Origin: Treponema sp.
GTDB lineage: Bacteria > Spirochaetota > Spirochaetia > Treponematales > Treponemataceae
NCBI GenBank assembly: GCA_017645785.1
Contig: JAGCNW010000014.1
Span: 62,001 to 126,000 of the forward strand
Direction of reading: 5' to 3'
DNA: 64,000 bases
Part shown: piece by piece, positions 51,396-59,337 of the stretch
How the letters are laid out: each line of letters opens with the position of its first letter
Numbering within the stretch: position 1 is the stretch's first letter
Notes under the pieces: model-generated
Seen by the model: only the letters and a program-made list of their open reading frames with translations
Told to the model about the DNA's origin: nothing
Databases searched by the model: none
Translations under genes and position numbers: made by a program

Positions 51396-52205
51396 TTAGC
51401 GCTTCTTGGCGGCCTTCTTTGCCGGCTTTTTAACAGCTTTTTTGGCTGCGGGCTTTTTCTTTGCGGGCGCCTTCTTGGCTGTTTTTTTGGCGGGCTTTTT
51501 TGCCGCTGTTTTCTTTACCGGTTTTTTTGCAGTCTTTTTGGCGGCTGTCTTCTTTGCGGGTTTCTTTGTTGACTTCTTGGCGGCTGTCTTCTTTACTGCC
51601 TTCTTTGTTGTCTTTTTAGCCGTAGTCTTCTTAGTTGTCTTCTTTACGGGCTTCTTGACCGTTGACTTCTTTGTTGTCTTTTTTGCCGTCTTCTTTACAG
51701 GCTTTTTGGCTGTCTTCTTGGCAGTTGTTTTCTTTGCGGGCTTCTTTGTTGACTTTTTGGCTGTGGCCTTTTTCTTTGTCGCCGGCTTTTTTGTTGTCTT
51801 TTTGGCCGCGGGTTTCTTTGCTGTGGGCTTCTTTTCGGGAGCGGTCTTGTCGTCAATTTCTGAGTTTACGTTGGCCTGAACGGAAAGAACGCCGGCCTTG
51901 CAAGCCTGCATCGTTGAATATCCTTCGCCCCAAATCAAGTTGTTGCCGTTTGAAGCCAACAAGCGGAAGCGGAATTCATTCTTGCGGTCCTGGTAAACCT
52001 GCCATTTTGGATTGGCGTATCTTGGGCCGTCTTTTATTGTCAAGTCTTCGATCGGCGCGTTGACCAACTTTTTAAGGGCGACAATCGCGCTCTTGCAGCT
52101 GGGCTTGGACTTGTAGGCTTGCGCTGTCGCGATTACCTGTCCATTGGCGGCTTCAACGTTAAAATAAAAACCAACTTTTGATTTTCTGATAACATACTTT
52201 CCCAT
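51396..52205 (-). CDS. DUF1508 (YegP-like) protein fused to histone H1-like Lys/Ala tail
   Basis: A 269-residue protein in two parts. Residues 1-105 hold two DUF1508 modules (GKYVIRKSKVGFYFNVEAANG; KWQVYQDRKNEFRFRLLASNG). The remaining ~160 residues are almost only Lys, Ala, Thr and Pro in AKKT/KKPAKK repeats, like eukaryotic H1 or bacterial H1-like nucleoid proteins. Such tails bind DNA nonspecifically, so the protein may be a nucleoid-associated or stress protein. ATG 52205 is set by AAAGGAG; an upstream in-frame ATG is not preferred. The repeats make length variation likely. Confidence 0.85.
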   Translation of the reverse strand: MGKYVIRKSKVGFYFNVEAANGQVIATAQAYKSKPSCKSAIVALKKLVNAPIEDLTIKDGPRYANPKWQVYQDRKNEFRFRLLASNGNNLIWGEGYSTMQACKAGVLSVQANVNSEIDDKTAPEKKPTAKKPAAKKTTKKPATKKKATAKKSTKKPAKKTTAKKTAKKPVKKTAKKTTKKSTVKKPVKKTTKKTTAKKTTKKAVKKTAAKKSTKKPAKKTAAKKTAKKPVKKTAAKKPAKKTAKKAPAKKKPAAKKAVKKPAKKAAKKR

Positions 52206-52248
52206 GTCTATCTCCTTTTGCCCTCCCACGGGCTAACATTATTCTTAT

Positions 52249-52277
52249 ATTGTAAGCCCATTTTTAAAATAATGCAA
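52249..52277 (-). promoter_or_regulatory. Promoter of the DUF1508/H1-like gene
   Basis: Minus strand TTGCAT (52277-52272), 17 nt, TACAAT (52254-52249), then a leader with AAAGGAG. Confidence 0.5.
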
Positions 52278-52355
52278 ATAAATTCGTTATTTTTTTATGA
52301 GGAATGTGAAGCATCCTCGCGCGTGACAATCATCGCGCGGAAATGAAATTGCATT

Positions 52356-52381
52356 TTTTAAAATGAAAGTTCATTTTAAAA
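52356..52381. promoter_or_regulatory. Perfect 26-nt operator-like palindrome
   Basis: Arms TTTTAAAATGAA and TTCATTTTAAAA around AG. It ends directly at the -35 box (52382) of the esterase promoter, a place suited to an activator or repressor. Confidence 0.7.
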
Positions 52382-52410
52382 TTGACATTCCGCCTTTTCT
52401 CCTTTACACT
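52382..52410 (+). promoter_or_regulatory. Promoter of the esterase gene
   Basis: TTGACA (52382-52387), 17 nt, TACACT (52405-52410). GGAG follows, 7 nt before ATG 52427. Confidence 0.7.
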
Positions 52411-52426
52411 TTAAACGGAGAACTAA

Positions 52427-53359
52427 ATGATCAATCCAAAGCATTTGTTTTTGGCCCTTTGGGTGAGGAATAATTTTGGAAAGGGCGACAAAAAGCGCGA
52501 CGCTGGGCAAACGACGCCGGACGACGTTGTTCGCTATGACAACATTCTTTACGGCGGAAAAAGATTCAAAAAATGGCAATTGCTTGACGTGTACAGGCCA
52601 AAAGCCGCTTCTTCGTCTTCTGACAATGCCAGTCTTTGCAAGCTGCCGGTAATCGTCATTGTTCACGGGGGCGGTTGGGTTTACGGCGACAAGGGCGTTT
52701 ACCAATTTTACGGAATGAGATTGGCCCAACGCGGCTTTGCGGTGGTCAACTATTCCTACCGCCTCGCGCCCGAAGCGAAATTCCCCGCGTCGATGCAAGA
52801 CACGGAAAGCGTATTTAAATGGATTTGCGACAACGCCGACAAGTACGGCTTGGACTCCCAAAACGTTTTTGCGGTCGGCGACTCGGCGGGAGCGCACTTG
52901 CTTGCCCTATACGCCGCCGCGCTCACAAACGACAATTATCGCAAGAACTTTCCCTTCATTCAAAAAAAGAATCTTTGCTTGCGCGGCCTTGCGTTGAATT
53001 GCGGCATATACGACATCGCCGCGGCGGTTAATGACGGAGGGCACACAGATCTTTTTGTCGGCGCCTTGCTTCCGCGCGGCGGAAAGCCTGACGAGCTAAA
53101 ATTGATTAACAGCGTTGACTATGTGACAAAAGATTTCCCGCCGGCCTTTGTGATGAGTTGCAAGGGCGACTTTCTTTTGACGCAAGCGCCGGTTATAAGA
53201 AAAGTTTTGGAAGACGCGGGCGTTTTGCATGAATATAAAATTTACGGAACGGACGCCGAGCCGCTTTGGCATGTTTTTCACTGCGACCCAAAATTGCAAC
53301 AGGCCGTCGCTTGCAACGACGACGAGTGCGAATTTTTTAAGCGGCTGATTGCGCGCTAA
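52427..53359 (+). CDS. Alpha/beta hydrolase, HSL-type esterase
   Basis: Serine esterase/lipase of 310 residues. Oxyanion motif HGGGW (80-84), nucleophile elbow GDSAGAH (151-157, Ser153), and the acid and His in TDAEPLWHVFH near the C-terminus match the hormone-sensitive-lipase group. No signal peptide is apparent. The substrate could be acetylated carbohydrate or short-chain esters. A palindrome and consensus promoter precede it, suggesting control by a dedicated regulator. Confidence 0.85.
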   Translation: MINPKHLFLALWVRNNFGKGDKKRDAGQTTPDDVVRYDNILYGGKRFKKWQLLDVYRPKAASSSSDNASLCKLPVIVIVHGGGWVYGDKGVYQFYGMRLAQRGFAVVNYSYRLAPEAKFPASMQDTESVFKWICDNADKYGLDSQNVFAVGDSAGAHLLALYAAALTNDNYRKNFPFIQKKNLCLRGLALNCGIYDIAAAVNDGGHTDLFVGALLPRGGKPDELKLINSVDYVTKDFPPAFVMSCKGDFLLTQAPVIRKVLEDAGVLHEYKIYGTDAEPLWHVFHCDPKLQQAVACNDDECEFFKRLIAR

Positions 53360-53399
53360 GGTCGGAGGTTTTTGGGCTTGCGCTTGGTTTTGGTTCGCG

Positions 53400-54317
53400 C
53401 TAGTTTTCAGCGCCTTTCGCCTCGTTCCAAAACTCGTCCATCTTGTCCAAATTCTCTTGAATCATCTCGACGCCGTTTTTGGCGCACTGGTCTTCAACAT
53501 AAGTGAAGCGCTTGTAGAATTTTTTGTTGGCCGCGTTCATCGCAAGCTCAGGGTCTACGCCAAGCTTGCGCGCGTAGTTTACGGCGGCAAAAAAGAGGTC
53601 GCCGACTTCTTCCTCCAAGTGGACGCGGTTTTCTTCCGAGCCGTTTTGCTGGACTTGCGCGGCCGCCTCGTCAACTTCTTTTAACTCTTCCAAAATTTTC
53701 GCCCGTGTCGGCTCAAGGCTTGGCCAGTCAAAGCCTTTTTTGGCGGCCTTCTTTTGCATTTTGTAGGCGCGCAAAAGGGGAGGAAAGCCTTGCGGAACTT
53801 CGTCTAGAATCGATTTTTGTTCGCGGCCTTCGACCTTTTCCTTTATCTTGTCCCATTGCGCCAAAACTTCGCCGCTTGTCTTTACATCCTTGTCGGCGAC
53901 AACCTTTCCTTCGCTCTGCTCAAAGACATGGGGGTGGCGGCGGATTAATTTTTCGACCAACTCGTCCAGCGCTTGGTCGAGCGTCCAACCGCTTTCGCCC
54001 CGTTCCTCCCTTTGCCTGAACATATAGGAAATCATCGTCGTGTTTAAAAAGACGTCGCCCAACTCTTCCTTTGCGTGGGGAGCGTCGTCGGAACTTATCG
54101 CGTCGACGGCTTCAAAAACTTCTTCCACCAAATCGCGACGCATCGTCTGCGGGGTTTGCTCGCGGTCCCAGGGACAGCCGCCTGGCGCTCGCAAAATGCG
54201 AATCAATTCATACAGGCGGCAAAAGGCCGCGGCAGCCTTTGCGGAATCTTCGTCAGCGGCGCCGACAACTGTTCCCCTGCGAGAGAGAACGGAATTTTTG
54301 TCAAAAGTTTTTTCCAT
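53400..54317 (-). CDS. mazG: Nucleoside triphosphate pyrophosphohydrolase MazG
   Basis: House-cleaning NTP pyrophosphohydrolase of 305 residues with two MazG modules. The first has GGCPWDREQT, EEVFEAVDA and EELGDVFLN metal ligands; the second has EELKEVDEAA and EEEVGDLFFAAVNYARKL. It hydrolyses modified or excess NTPs to NMP and PPi. The start is 7 nt from a TACATC box, near a 25-nt operator shared with the divergent DtxR-like gene. Confidence 0.92.
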   Translation of the reverse strand: MEKTFDKNSVLSRRGTVVGAADEDSAKAAAAFCRLYELIRILRAPGGCPWDREQTPQTMRRDLVEEVFEAVDAISSDDAPHAKEELGDVFLNTTMISYMFRQREERGESGWTLDQALDELVEKLIRRHPHVFEQSEGKVVADKDVKTSGEVLAQWDKIKEKVEGREQKSILDEVPQGFPPLLRAYKMQKKAAKKGFDWPSLEPTRAKILEELKEVDEAAAQVQQNGSEENRVHLEEEVGDLFFAAVNYARKLGVDPELAMNAANKKFYKRFTYVEDQCAKNGVEMIQENLDKMDEFWNEAKGAEN

Positions 54318-54328
54318 ATATAAAGATG

Positions 54329-54357
54329 TAGCGCAAAAATGAAATTTGCGCTATACT
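54329..54357. promoter_or_regulatory. Shared operator of mazG and the DtxR-like regulator
   Basis: Perfect 9-bp inverted repeat TAGCGCAAA-N7-TTTGCGCTA (54329-54353). A TATACT box at 54352-54357 lies across the right edge and ends 6 nt before ATG 54364; TACATC for mazG lies at the left edge. Spacing of 16 between arm centres suits a dimeric metal-responsive repressor. Confidence 0.7.
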
Positions 54358-54363
54358 AAAAAT

Positions 54364-54729
54364 ATGTACGAATCAGGCGAAGATTATTTGGAAGCCATTT
54401 TGGTATTGAAGAACACAAACGGTTTTGTGCGTTCCGTCGACATTGCGAACCACTTGGGATTTTCAAAGCCCAGCGTCAGCCGCGCGATGGGAATTTTGGA
54501 GCGCGACGGCTACATTGAATTTGGGCTTGGCAACATGATTCAGCTTACAGAAAAAGGCCTCGCAAAAGCCAACGACGTTTACGGCCGCCACCAGCTTTTG
54601 ACAAAATTTTTGGTGATGATTACTGGACTTCCTGAAGACCAGGCCGAAGAGAACGCCTGCCGCGTGGAGCACGACATCGACGCGGACGTGGTTGACGGCA
54701 TCAAAAAATGGGTGGAAAAAAATTCCTAA
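54364..54729 (+). CDS. DtxR/MntR-like metal-dependent transcriptional regulator, short form
   Basis: A 121-residue regulator with a winged helix (SGEDYLEAILVLKNTNGFVRSVDIANHLGFSKPSVSRAM) and a dimerization/metal domain (GRHQLLTKFLVMITGLPEDQ, EENACRVEHDID) but without the C-terminal SH3-like domain. Metal ligands likely include Asp7, Glu10, the His in GRHQ, and the C-E-H set. This length matches MntR-type proteins, so Mn or Fe is the probable ligand. It overlaps an inverted repeat that is probably its own operator. Short leader. Confidence 0.88.
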   Translation: MYESGEDYLEAILVLKNTNGFVRSVDIANHLGFSKPSVSRAMGILERDGYIEFGLGNMIQLTEKGLAKANDVYGRHQLLTKFLVMITGLPEDQAEENACRVEHDIDADVVDGIKKWVEKNS

Positions 54730-54744
54730 AAAAGCGTCGCCCTA

Positions 54745-54773
54745 TTGACATAAAACGCAATTTTTGCTAATAT
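54745..54773 (+). promoter_or_regulatory. Promoter of tRNA-Asp
   Basis: TTGACA (54745-54750), 17 nt, TAATAT (54768-54773); 12 nt to the tRNA start. Confidence 0.75.
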
Positions 54774-54785
54774 TTGAAAACTTAC

Positions 54786-54859
54786 GGGGGCGTAGCGAAG
54801 CTGGTTATCGCGCTGGCCTGTCACGCCGGAGATCGAGGGTTCGAGCCCCTTCGCTCCCG
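54786..54859 (+). tRNA. tRNA-Asp (anticodon GTC)
   Basis: Complete cloverleaf: acceptor GGGGGCG with CGCTCCC (one G-T pair), anticodon loop CTGTCAC, T loop TTCGAGC, discriminator G. The next bases are CCT, so CCA is not encoded and must be added after transcription. Confidence 0.95.
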
Positions 54860-54863
54860 CCTA

Positions 54864-54891
54864 ACCCATTCTTCGGAATGGGTATTTTTTT
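54864..54891 (+). terminator. Intrinsic terminator after tRNA-Asp
   Basis: Hairpin CCCATTC-TTCG-GAATGGG with a UUCG tetraloop and T run. Confidence 0.9.
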
Positions 54892-54912
54892 CAATTCCGC
54901 TTTTTGCGGAAA

Positions 54913-54985
54913 CGGGCAATAGCGCAGCTGGTAGCGCGCTACGTTCGGGACGTAGAGGCCCCCGGTTCAAATCCGGGTTGCCCGA
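54913..54985 (+). tRNA. tRNA-Pro (anticodon CGG)
   Basis: Acceptor CGGGCAA pairs with TTGCCCG, anticodon loop TTCGGGA, T loop TTCAAAT. Discriminator A is followed by CT, so CCA is not encoded. It follows the tRNA-Asp terminator. Confidence 0.95.
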
Positions 54986-54992
54986 CTAAGAC

Positions 54993-55026
54993 AGCAAGCT
55001 TTCGCAAGGGAGCTTGCTTTTTTTTT
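54993..55026 (+). terminator. Intrinsic terminator after tRNA-Pro
   Basis: Hairpin AGCAAGCT/AGCTTGCT with a 10-nt loop and a T run of 10. Confidence 0.85.
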
Positions 55027-55050
55027 GCGGGAGGCGGCCTTGCCTCGTTC

Positions 55051-55545
55051 CTACCGAAAAAAAACGCTCCACAAGAAAATCCAAATGAAGCATATAACGG
55101 TGATCGCTTTGAGTCCCGTTCCCAAAAGAAAGCCCTTAAACGCGCCGACGGCCGCTTTAAACGCCCTCTTTGTGTCGGAGGAATCGTTGGCCAGTTCGCC
55201 GATGAAGGCTCCCAAAAATGGGCCGATGAGAATGAAAATTGGGCCAAGAAAAAAAGACGCGACAAGGCCTATGTTGCAACCCCATGTGGCGGCATCGCTT
55301 CCGCCGGATTTTTTTGTGATGATTGACGGAAAAATATAGTCAATCGCGGTCACTATCGCGGCTGCGATTCCTGTAGCGGCTAAAATCCAAATTTCAAGGT
55401 TGGAATAGGCTGAAAAATGCGCGGCCAAAAGTCCCGCCCATGCAAGCGGCGGCCCTGGCAGCAAGGGAAGAAATGTTCCTATAAGGCCCGCCAAAAGCAA
55501 AACGCCGGCGAGAACTGCGAAAAAAATTGTTGGGTCGACGCTCAT
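55051..55545 (-). CDS. DUF456 family membrane protein
   Basis: A 164-residue membrane protein with 4-5 hydrophobic helices and several Gly-rich stretches (GLIGTFLPLLPGPPLAWAG; IGPFLGAFIGELAND). The PLLPGPPLAWAG segment is the DUF456 signature. Function unknown; Gly-zipper content suggests helix packing or channel-like assembly. It converges on the tRNA block and is divergent from the MATE gene. Confidence 0.8.
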   Translation of the reverse strand: MSVDPTIFFAVLAGVLLLAGLIGTFLPLLPGPPLAWAGLLAAHFSAYSNLEIWILAATGIAAAIVTAIDYIFPSIITKKSGGSDAATWGCNIGLVASFFLGPIFILIGPFLGAFIGELANDSSDTKRAFKAAVGAFKGFLLGTGLKAITVICFIWIFLWSVFFR

Positions 55546-55630
55546 GAAAATTCAACCTCCGTCGCAAAATATTTTAAAACAATTCCGCGCCTTTGTCAAA
55601 TTAGGCAGATGGCATGTCAAGAAACGCGCC

Positions 55631-55659
55631 TTGACAAAAGACGCGCGCTCTTTTATGCT
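55631..55659 (+). promoter_or_regulatory. MATE transporter promoter, near-leaderless candidate
   Basis: TTGACA (55631-55636), 17 nt, TATGCT (55654-55659); 10 nt to ATG 55670, no SD. Confidence 0.6.
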
Positions 55660-55669
55660 TGCTTCTATT

Positions 55670-57043
55670 ATGGAAAAAGTTTATGACGAACAGAGCGAGC
55701 GCCGCTCATTTTATAAATCCCTCTTTACGATTGTCGCCCCGATAGCGCTGCAAAACCTTTTGAGCGCCGCGGTTGGTTCCGCCGACGTTATAATGTTGGG
55801 CTATGTAGGACAAACCGCAATCGCGGCTTCCTCTTTGGCCAATTACGTTCAAATGGTAATGTTCCTTTTTTACATCGGCCTTTCGTCGGGCGTGGTCATG
55901 ATGGCCGCGCAGTATTGGGGAAAGGGCGACTCTCATTCCATCGAAACTATTTTTGGAATCGGAACAAAACTTTCCGCCTTGGTCGGAACGATATTCGGAC
56001 TCGCCGCGATTTTCGCGCCGCGTTTTTTGATGACGATTTTCACCAACGACCCTGATTTGATTGAAGCCGGCGCGGAATACCTTCACATTGTTGGCGTGTC
56101 CTACTTTTTGCTTTCGTTCTCGCAAATAATTCAAGCCACTCTCAAAAGCATAGAGCGGACAAAAATCGTAACGATTATTACGACAGCGGCGCTTTTGCTA
56201 AACATTTGCGGAAACGCCATTTTTATCTTTGGCTTGTTCGGCGCTCCCAAAATGGGAATCCGCGGCGTGGCCCTTGCCACGACACTTGCGCGCGTCGTCG
56301 AGTTGGTTCTAAGCGTCTTTGTGATTTACCGTTCCAAAGAAATAAAAGTAAGGCTTGAATGCATTTTTAGAAAGAACGTCGTCCTCTTGAAAGACTTCAT
56401 AAAGTATTCGCTCCCAGCGATCGGAAACGAAGTTGTTTGGGGAGCGGGCTTCGCAAGCTACGCCGTCATCATGGGCCACTTGGGATCGGACTTGGTCGCC
56501 GCGAATTCTTTGGTCAACGTTTTGCGAAATTTGGCCACAATCGTTTGCTTTGGAATGGCTTACGGCGGAGCGATTTTGGTCGGAAAAGAAATCGGCGCCG
56601 GCCAAAACGACAAGGCCAAGCGCAGCGCGAGCCGTTTGGTAAAGAGCACGATTTTGGCAGGCGTTATCGGAGCGGCGGCGCTAATCGCCTCCCAGCCCCT
56701 ATTGTTCAGGATGGCCACGTTGACCGAAGAGGCGACAAAAATGCTTTCGCCCCTCTTGTACATCAACGCGCTTTCTATCGTCGGAGCGACAATCAATACG
56801 GTCTTGATTTGCGGCGTCTTCCGTTCCGGCGGCGACGCAAAGTTTGGCTTTGTATTGGACACAATCGCGATGTGGGCTATTTCCGTTCCGCTTGGAATGG
56901 TCGCCGCCTTTGTCCTTCATTTGCCGCCCCTTGTCGTTTACCTAATTTTGTACTTGGACGAATTTGAAAAAATGCCCGTGAACATTTTTCATTACAAGAG
57001 CGGCAAATGGCTCAAAAACATCACGCGAGAGTTTGACCAATAA
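55670..57043 (+). CDS. MATE family efflux transporter
   Basis: Cation-coupled multidrug or metabolite exporter of 457 residues with 12 predicted helices. Early ALQNLLSAAVGSADVIMLGYVG, GVVMMAAQYWGKGD and the second-half AYGGAILVGKEIGAGQNDKAKR match MATE family patterns. Substrate unknown. The start at 55670 is set by the promoter 10 nt upstream; the longer open frame is not preferred. A strong terminator follows. Confidence 0.9.
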   Translation: MEKVYDEQSERRSFYKSLFTIVAPIALQNLLSAAVGSADVIMLGYVGQTAIAASSLANYVQMVMFLFYIGLSSGVVMMAAQYWGKGDSHSIETIFGIGTKLSALVGTIFGLAAIFAPRFLMTIFTNDPDLIEAGAEYLHIVGVSYFLLSFSQIIQATLKSIERTKIVTIITTAALLLNICGNAIFIFGLFGAPKMGIRGVALATTLARVVELVLSVFVIYRSKEIKVRLECIFRKNVVLLKDFIKYSLPAIGNEVVWGAGFASYAVIMGHLGSDLVAANSLVNVLRNLATIVCFGMAYGGAILVGKEIGAGQNDKAKRSASRLVKSTILAGVIGAAALIASQPLLFRMATLTEEATKMLSPLLYINALSIVGATINTVLICGVFRSGGDAKFGFVLDTIAMWAISVPLGMVAAFVLHLPPLVVYLILYLDEFEKMPVNIFHYKSGKWLKNITREFDQ

Positions 57044-57075
57044 AAAAAAGCCGGCTTTTGGCCGGCCTTTTTTTT
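57042..57075. terminator. Bidirectional intrinsic terminator
   Basis: Hairpin AAGCCGGC/GCCGGCCTT with A run and T run between the convergent MATE and chemoreceptor genes. Confidence 0.85.
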
Positions 57076-57088
57076 GTTCAGAAGAATG

Positions 57089-59197
57089 TCATACTTTGAA
57101 CTGGTCGATTTCTTGGCCGATTTCCGCGATGGCTCTTGTCATCTGCGCGCTCAAGGCGCTCAAAGTGTTCTTTGTGTCGTTGACTTGTCTTGCGCTTGCA
57201 TCCATCTCCTGAACGCTCTGGTTGATCTTCGCGGAATTCTCCTGCAAGATGGAAACCTCGCTCAAAATCGTTTGGTTTCCGGCGGCCATTTCCTGCGAAG
57301 CGTTCTTTACTTCGCTTGTGCTGTCGCTCATTACGCGCAAGGCGTCAAGGATTTGCTTTGAGCCTTCCTGCTGTTCGTCCATCGCGCTCTTGATTTGACG
57401 CACAAGCTCGTCCGTGGCGTGGATGCTTTCCGAAACTGATTGGAAGGCCTGGCTTGAGTCTGTAGACGAAGTTGAAACGTCCATAATCGAATCTTTGATT
57501 TTTGAAAGCTGGGCGCCGATTGTCTTTGACTGCTCGCTTGAAGTTTCGCTAAGCTTTCTGATTTCGTCGGCGACAACGCTAAAGCCTTTTCCGGCTTCGC
57601 CAGCGTGCGCGGCTTCGATGGCGGCGTTCATGGCCAAGAGGTTTGTCTGTTCGGCGATGGCCGCGATGGCGATGTTGGCTTCCTGCAACATCTCAGATTC
57701 AATTTCAATTTGCTCGATTTTTTCCGTTACTGAGTTTTGCTTGGCGATTCCTTCGCTGGCGTTGTCGCGCAAAGAGACAAAGGAGTTTGAAAGTTTTTCC
57801 ACGCTTGTGTTTACGCTTGCGATGTTGCCGATCATCTCTTCTACGGCGGCGCTGGCTTCCGTCACTCCGCTTGACTGCTCTTGAATCATCTTTTCAAGAG
57901 ATTCGATGTTGCTTGAAATTTGAGTGACGCCGCTTGACGTTGACTGAACGCTTTCGTTTTGCGCGGCGACGCTCTTCTTTACCGCGTCGATGCTCTTTAG
58001 AATTTTTTCAACGCAATTTTCCGTGTCGCTGATTCCAGCCTCCATGTCGCTGTCAGATGACGAAAGGTTGTCCTTTGACATTTTGATTTTAGACACGATG
58101 CTTTGTAGCTTTTCGACAAAGGCGTTAAAGCCTTTGACAACCTGGCCGATTTCGTTGTTGCTCTTGGCGTCAAGGCGCTGGGTAAGGTCGGCGTTTCCGC
58201 TGGCGATGTCTTCGATGGCTGTGACGACGCCTTTAAGGGGCTTGATTGTAATCGCCGTCATGAGCGCGGTTACAAGCAAAATTACAACGGCAAGGATTGT
58301 GTTGCCGGCGAGCAAAACCGTTCTTAGGCGGTCGGCTGTGGCGTGAAGTTGCTTTATCGGAACGGCGATGGCGATTGACCAAGGAGTTCCCGGAACGTTT
58401 CCGTGGCTTACAAAGACTTTGTTTGTCCCTCCGTTCTCAACAAAACTTGTTTCCACGCTGTCTCTCTTTCCTTCAATCATGTTCTGGGCCATGATCCTTG
58501 TTTCTTCGTTGGCGTCTTCGGCTGTGATAAAGTTCTTTTCCATGACCAATTCTTGCATGGGGTGGGCGATTACCGTTCCCTCACCGTCAAGCATAAAGCC
58601 AAAGCCCATTTCGCCGATTTTGATGCCGCCGATTAGGTTGGTAAGGTAGTCCATTCCGACAACTCCTACAAACATTCCGACCAAGCTGCCTGCGCTGTCG
58701 CGCGCGGCTTTTACGAACATTACGCTGACCTTGCCGGTGGCTTTGGCGATTGTCGGGTTGTTTACGACATGGTCCTCTCCGCCTATAATTCTTTTATAGT
58801 AGGCGCGGTCGCTGTGGTTTCCGCGTTTTCCGGAATCGTAGTAAGAATTTCCTTCGGGAGCGATGAACAAAACATAGGAGAAGCAATCCGGCCGCCTTGC
58901 TACGTCCGCGGCAAGCCAGGCTCCGATTTCGTCGGGGGAGCCGCCGTTAAGCACTATGTCCGCCCTAGTGTAAACGTCAAGCTCGTTCAAAGTGCCGTTT
59001 ACAAAAAGGCTTGTCGACTCGATGTAAGCGTCGGCGATTTCCTTAATGTCGTCTACATTTGCCTCGACCGTTTGCTTTCTGACGTCGGGGATGACGATTA
59101 GGTTTTGAACTATAAAAAGCGCTATTGTTACGAATGCGATGACGCCCAAAAGGCTGGCAATCATTGTTGTTTTTCTACTAGATTTTTCGGCAGACAT
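57089..59197 (-). CDS. Methyl-accepting chemotaxis protein with dCache sensor
   Basis: Chemoreceptor of 702 residues. It has an N-terminal TM helix (about 12-35), a periplasmic double-Cache domain ([37 protein letters not shown]), a second TM (about 285-310), a HAMP domain and a long cytoplasmic signalling coiled coil with the tip [21 protein letters not shown]. Methylation helices with Glu/Gln pairs flank the tip. ATG 59197 is set by AGGAG. Ligand likely a small organic acid, amino acid or similar, not determinable. Confidence 0.93.
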   Translation of the reverse strand: MSAEKSSRKTTMIASLLGVIAFVTIALFIVQNLIVIPDVRKQTVEANVDDIKEIADAYIESTSLFVNGTLNELDVYTRADIVLNGGSPDEIGAWLAADVARRPDCFSYVLFIAPEGNSYYDSGKRGNHSDRAYYKRIIGGEDHVVNNPTIAKATGKVSVMFVKAARDSAGSLVGMFVGVVGMDYLTNLIGGIKIGEMGFGFMLDGEGTVIAHPMQELVMEKNFITAEDANEETRIMAQNMIEGKRDSVETSFVENGGTNKVFVSHGNVPGTPWSIAIAVPIKQLHATADRLRTVLLAGNTILAVVILLVTALMTAITIKPLKGVVTAIEDIASGNADLTQRLDAKSNNEIGQVVKGFNAFVEKLQSIVSKIKMSKDNLSSSDSDMEAGISDTENCVEKILKSIDAVKKSVAAQNESVQSTSSGVTQISSNIESLEKMIQEQSSGVTEASAAVEEMIGNIASVNTSVEKLSNSFVSLRDNASEGIAKQNSVTEKIEQIEIESEMLQEANIAIAAIAEQTNLLAMNAAIEAAHAGEAGKGFSVVADEIRKLSETSSEQSKTIGAQLSKIKDSIMDVSTSSTDSSQAFQSVSESIHATDELVRQIKSAMDEQQEGSKQILDALRVMSDSTSEVKNASQEMAAGNQTILSEVSILQENSAKINQSVQEMDASARQVNDTKNTLSALSAQMTRAIAEIGQEIDQFKV

Positions 59198-59337
59198 ATT
59201 CGCTCCTAGTTGCTTAAAAATTGTATCTATAATAATACCACTTATCTGGAAAAAACGCAAATTTTTTTTTACTTTTTACCAGTTTGATTTGTTATTTTTA
59301 TGTCGATAATAAAAGAGATTTTTAGTTGAGGTGAGCG

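Noticed and set aside
51406-51870. Short-period DNA repeats that could suggest a CRISPR or satellite array
   Set aside because: The repeats are codons for the Lys/Ala/Thr/Pro tail of the H1-like protein, with no spacers.
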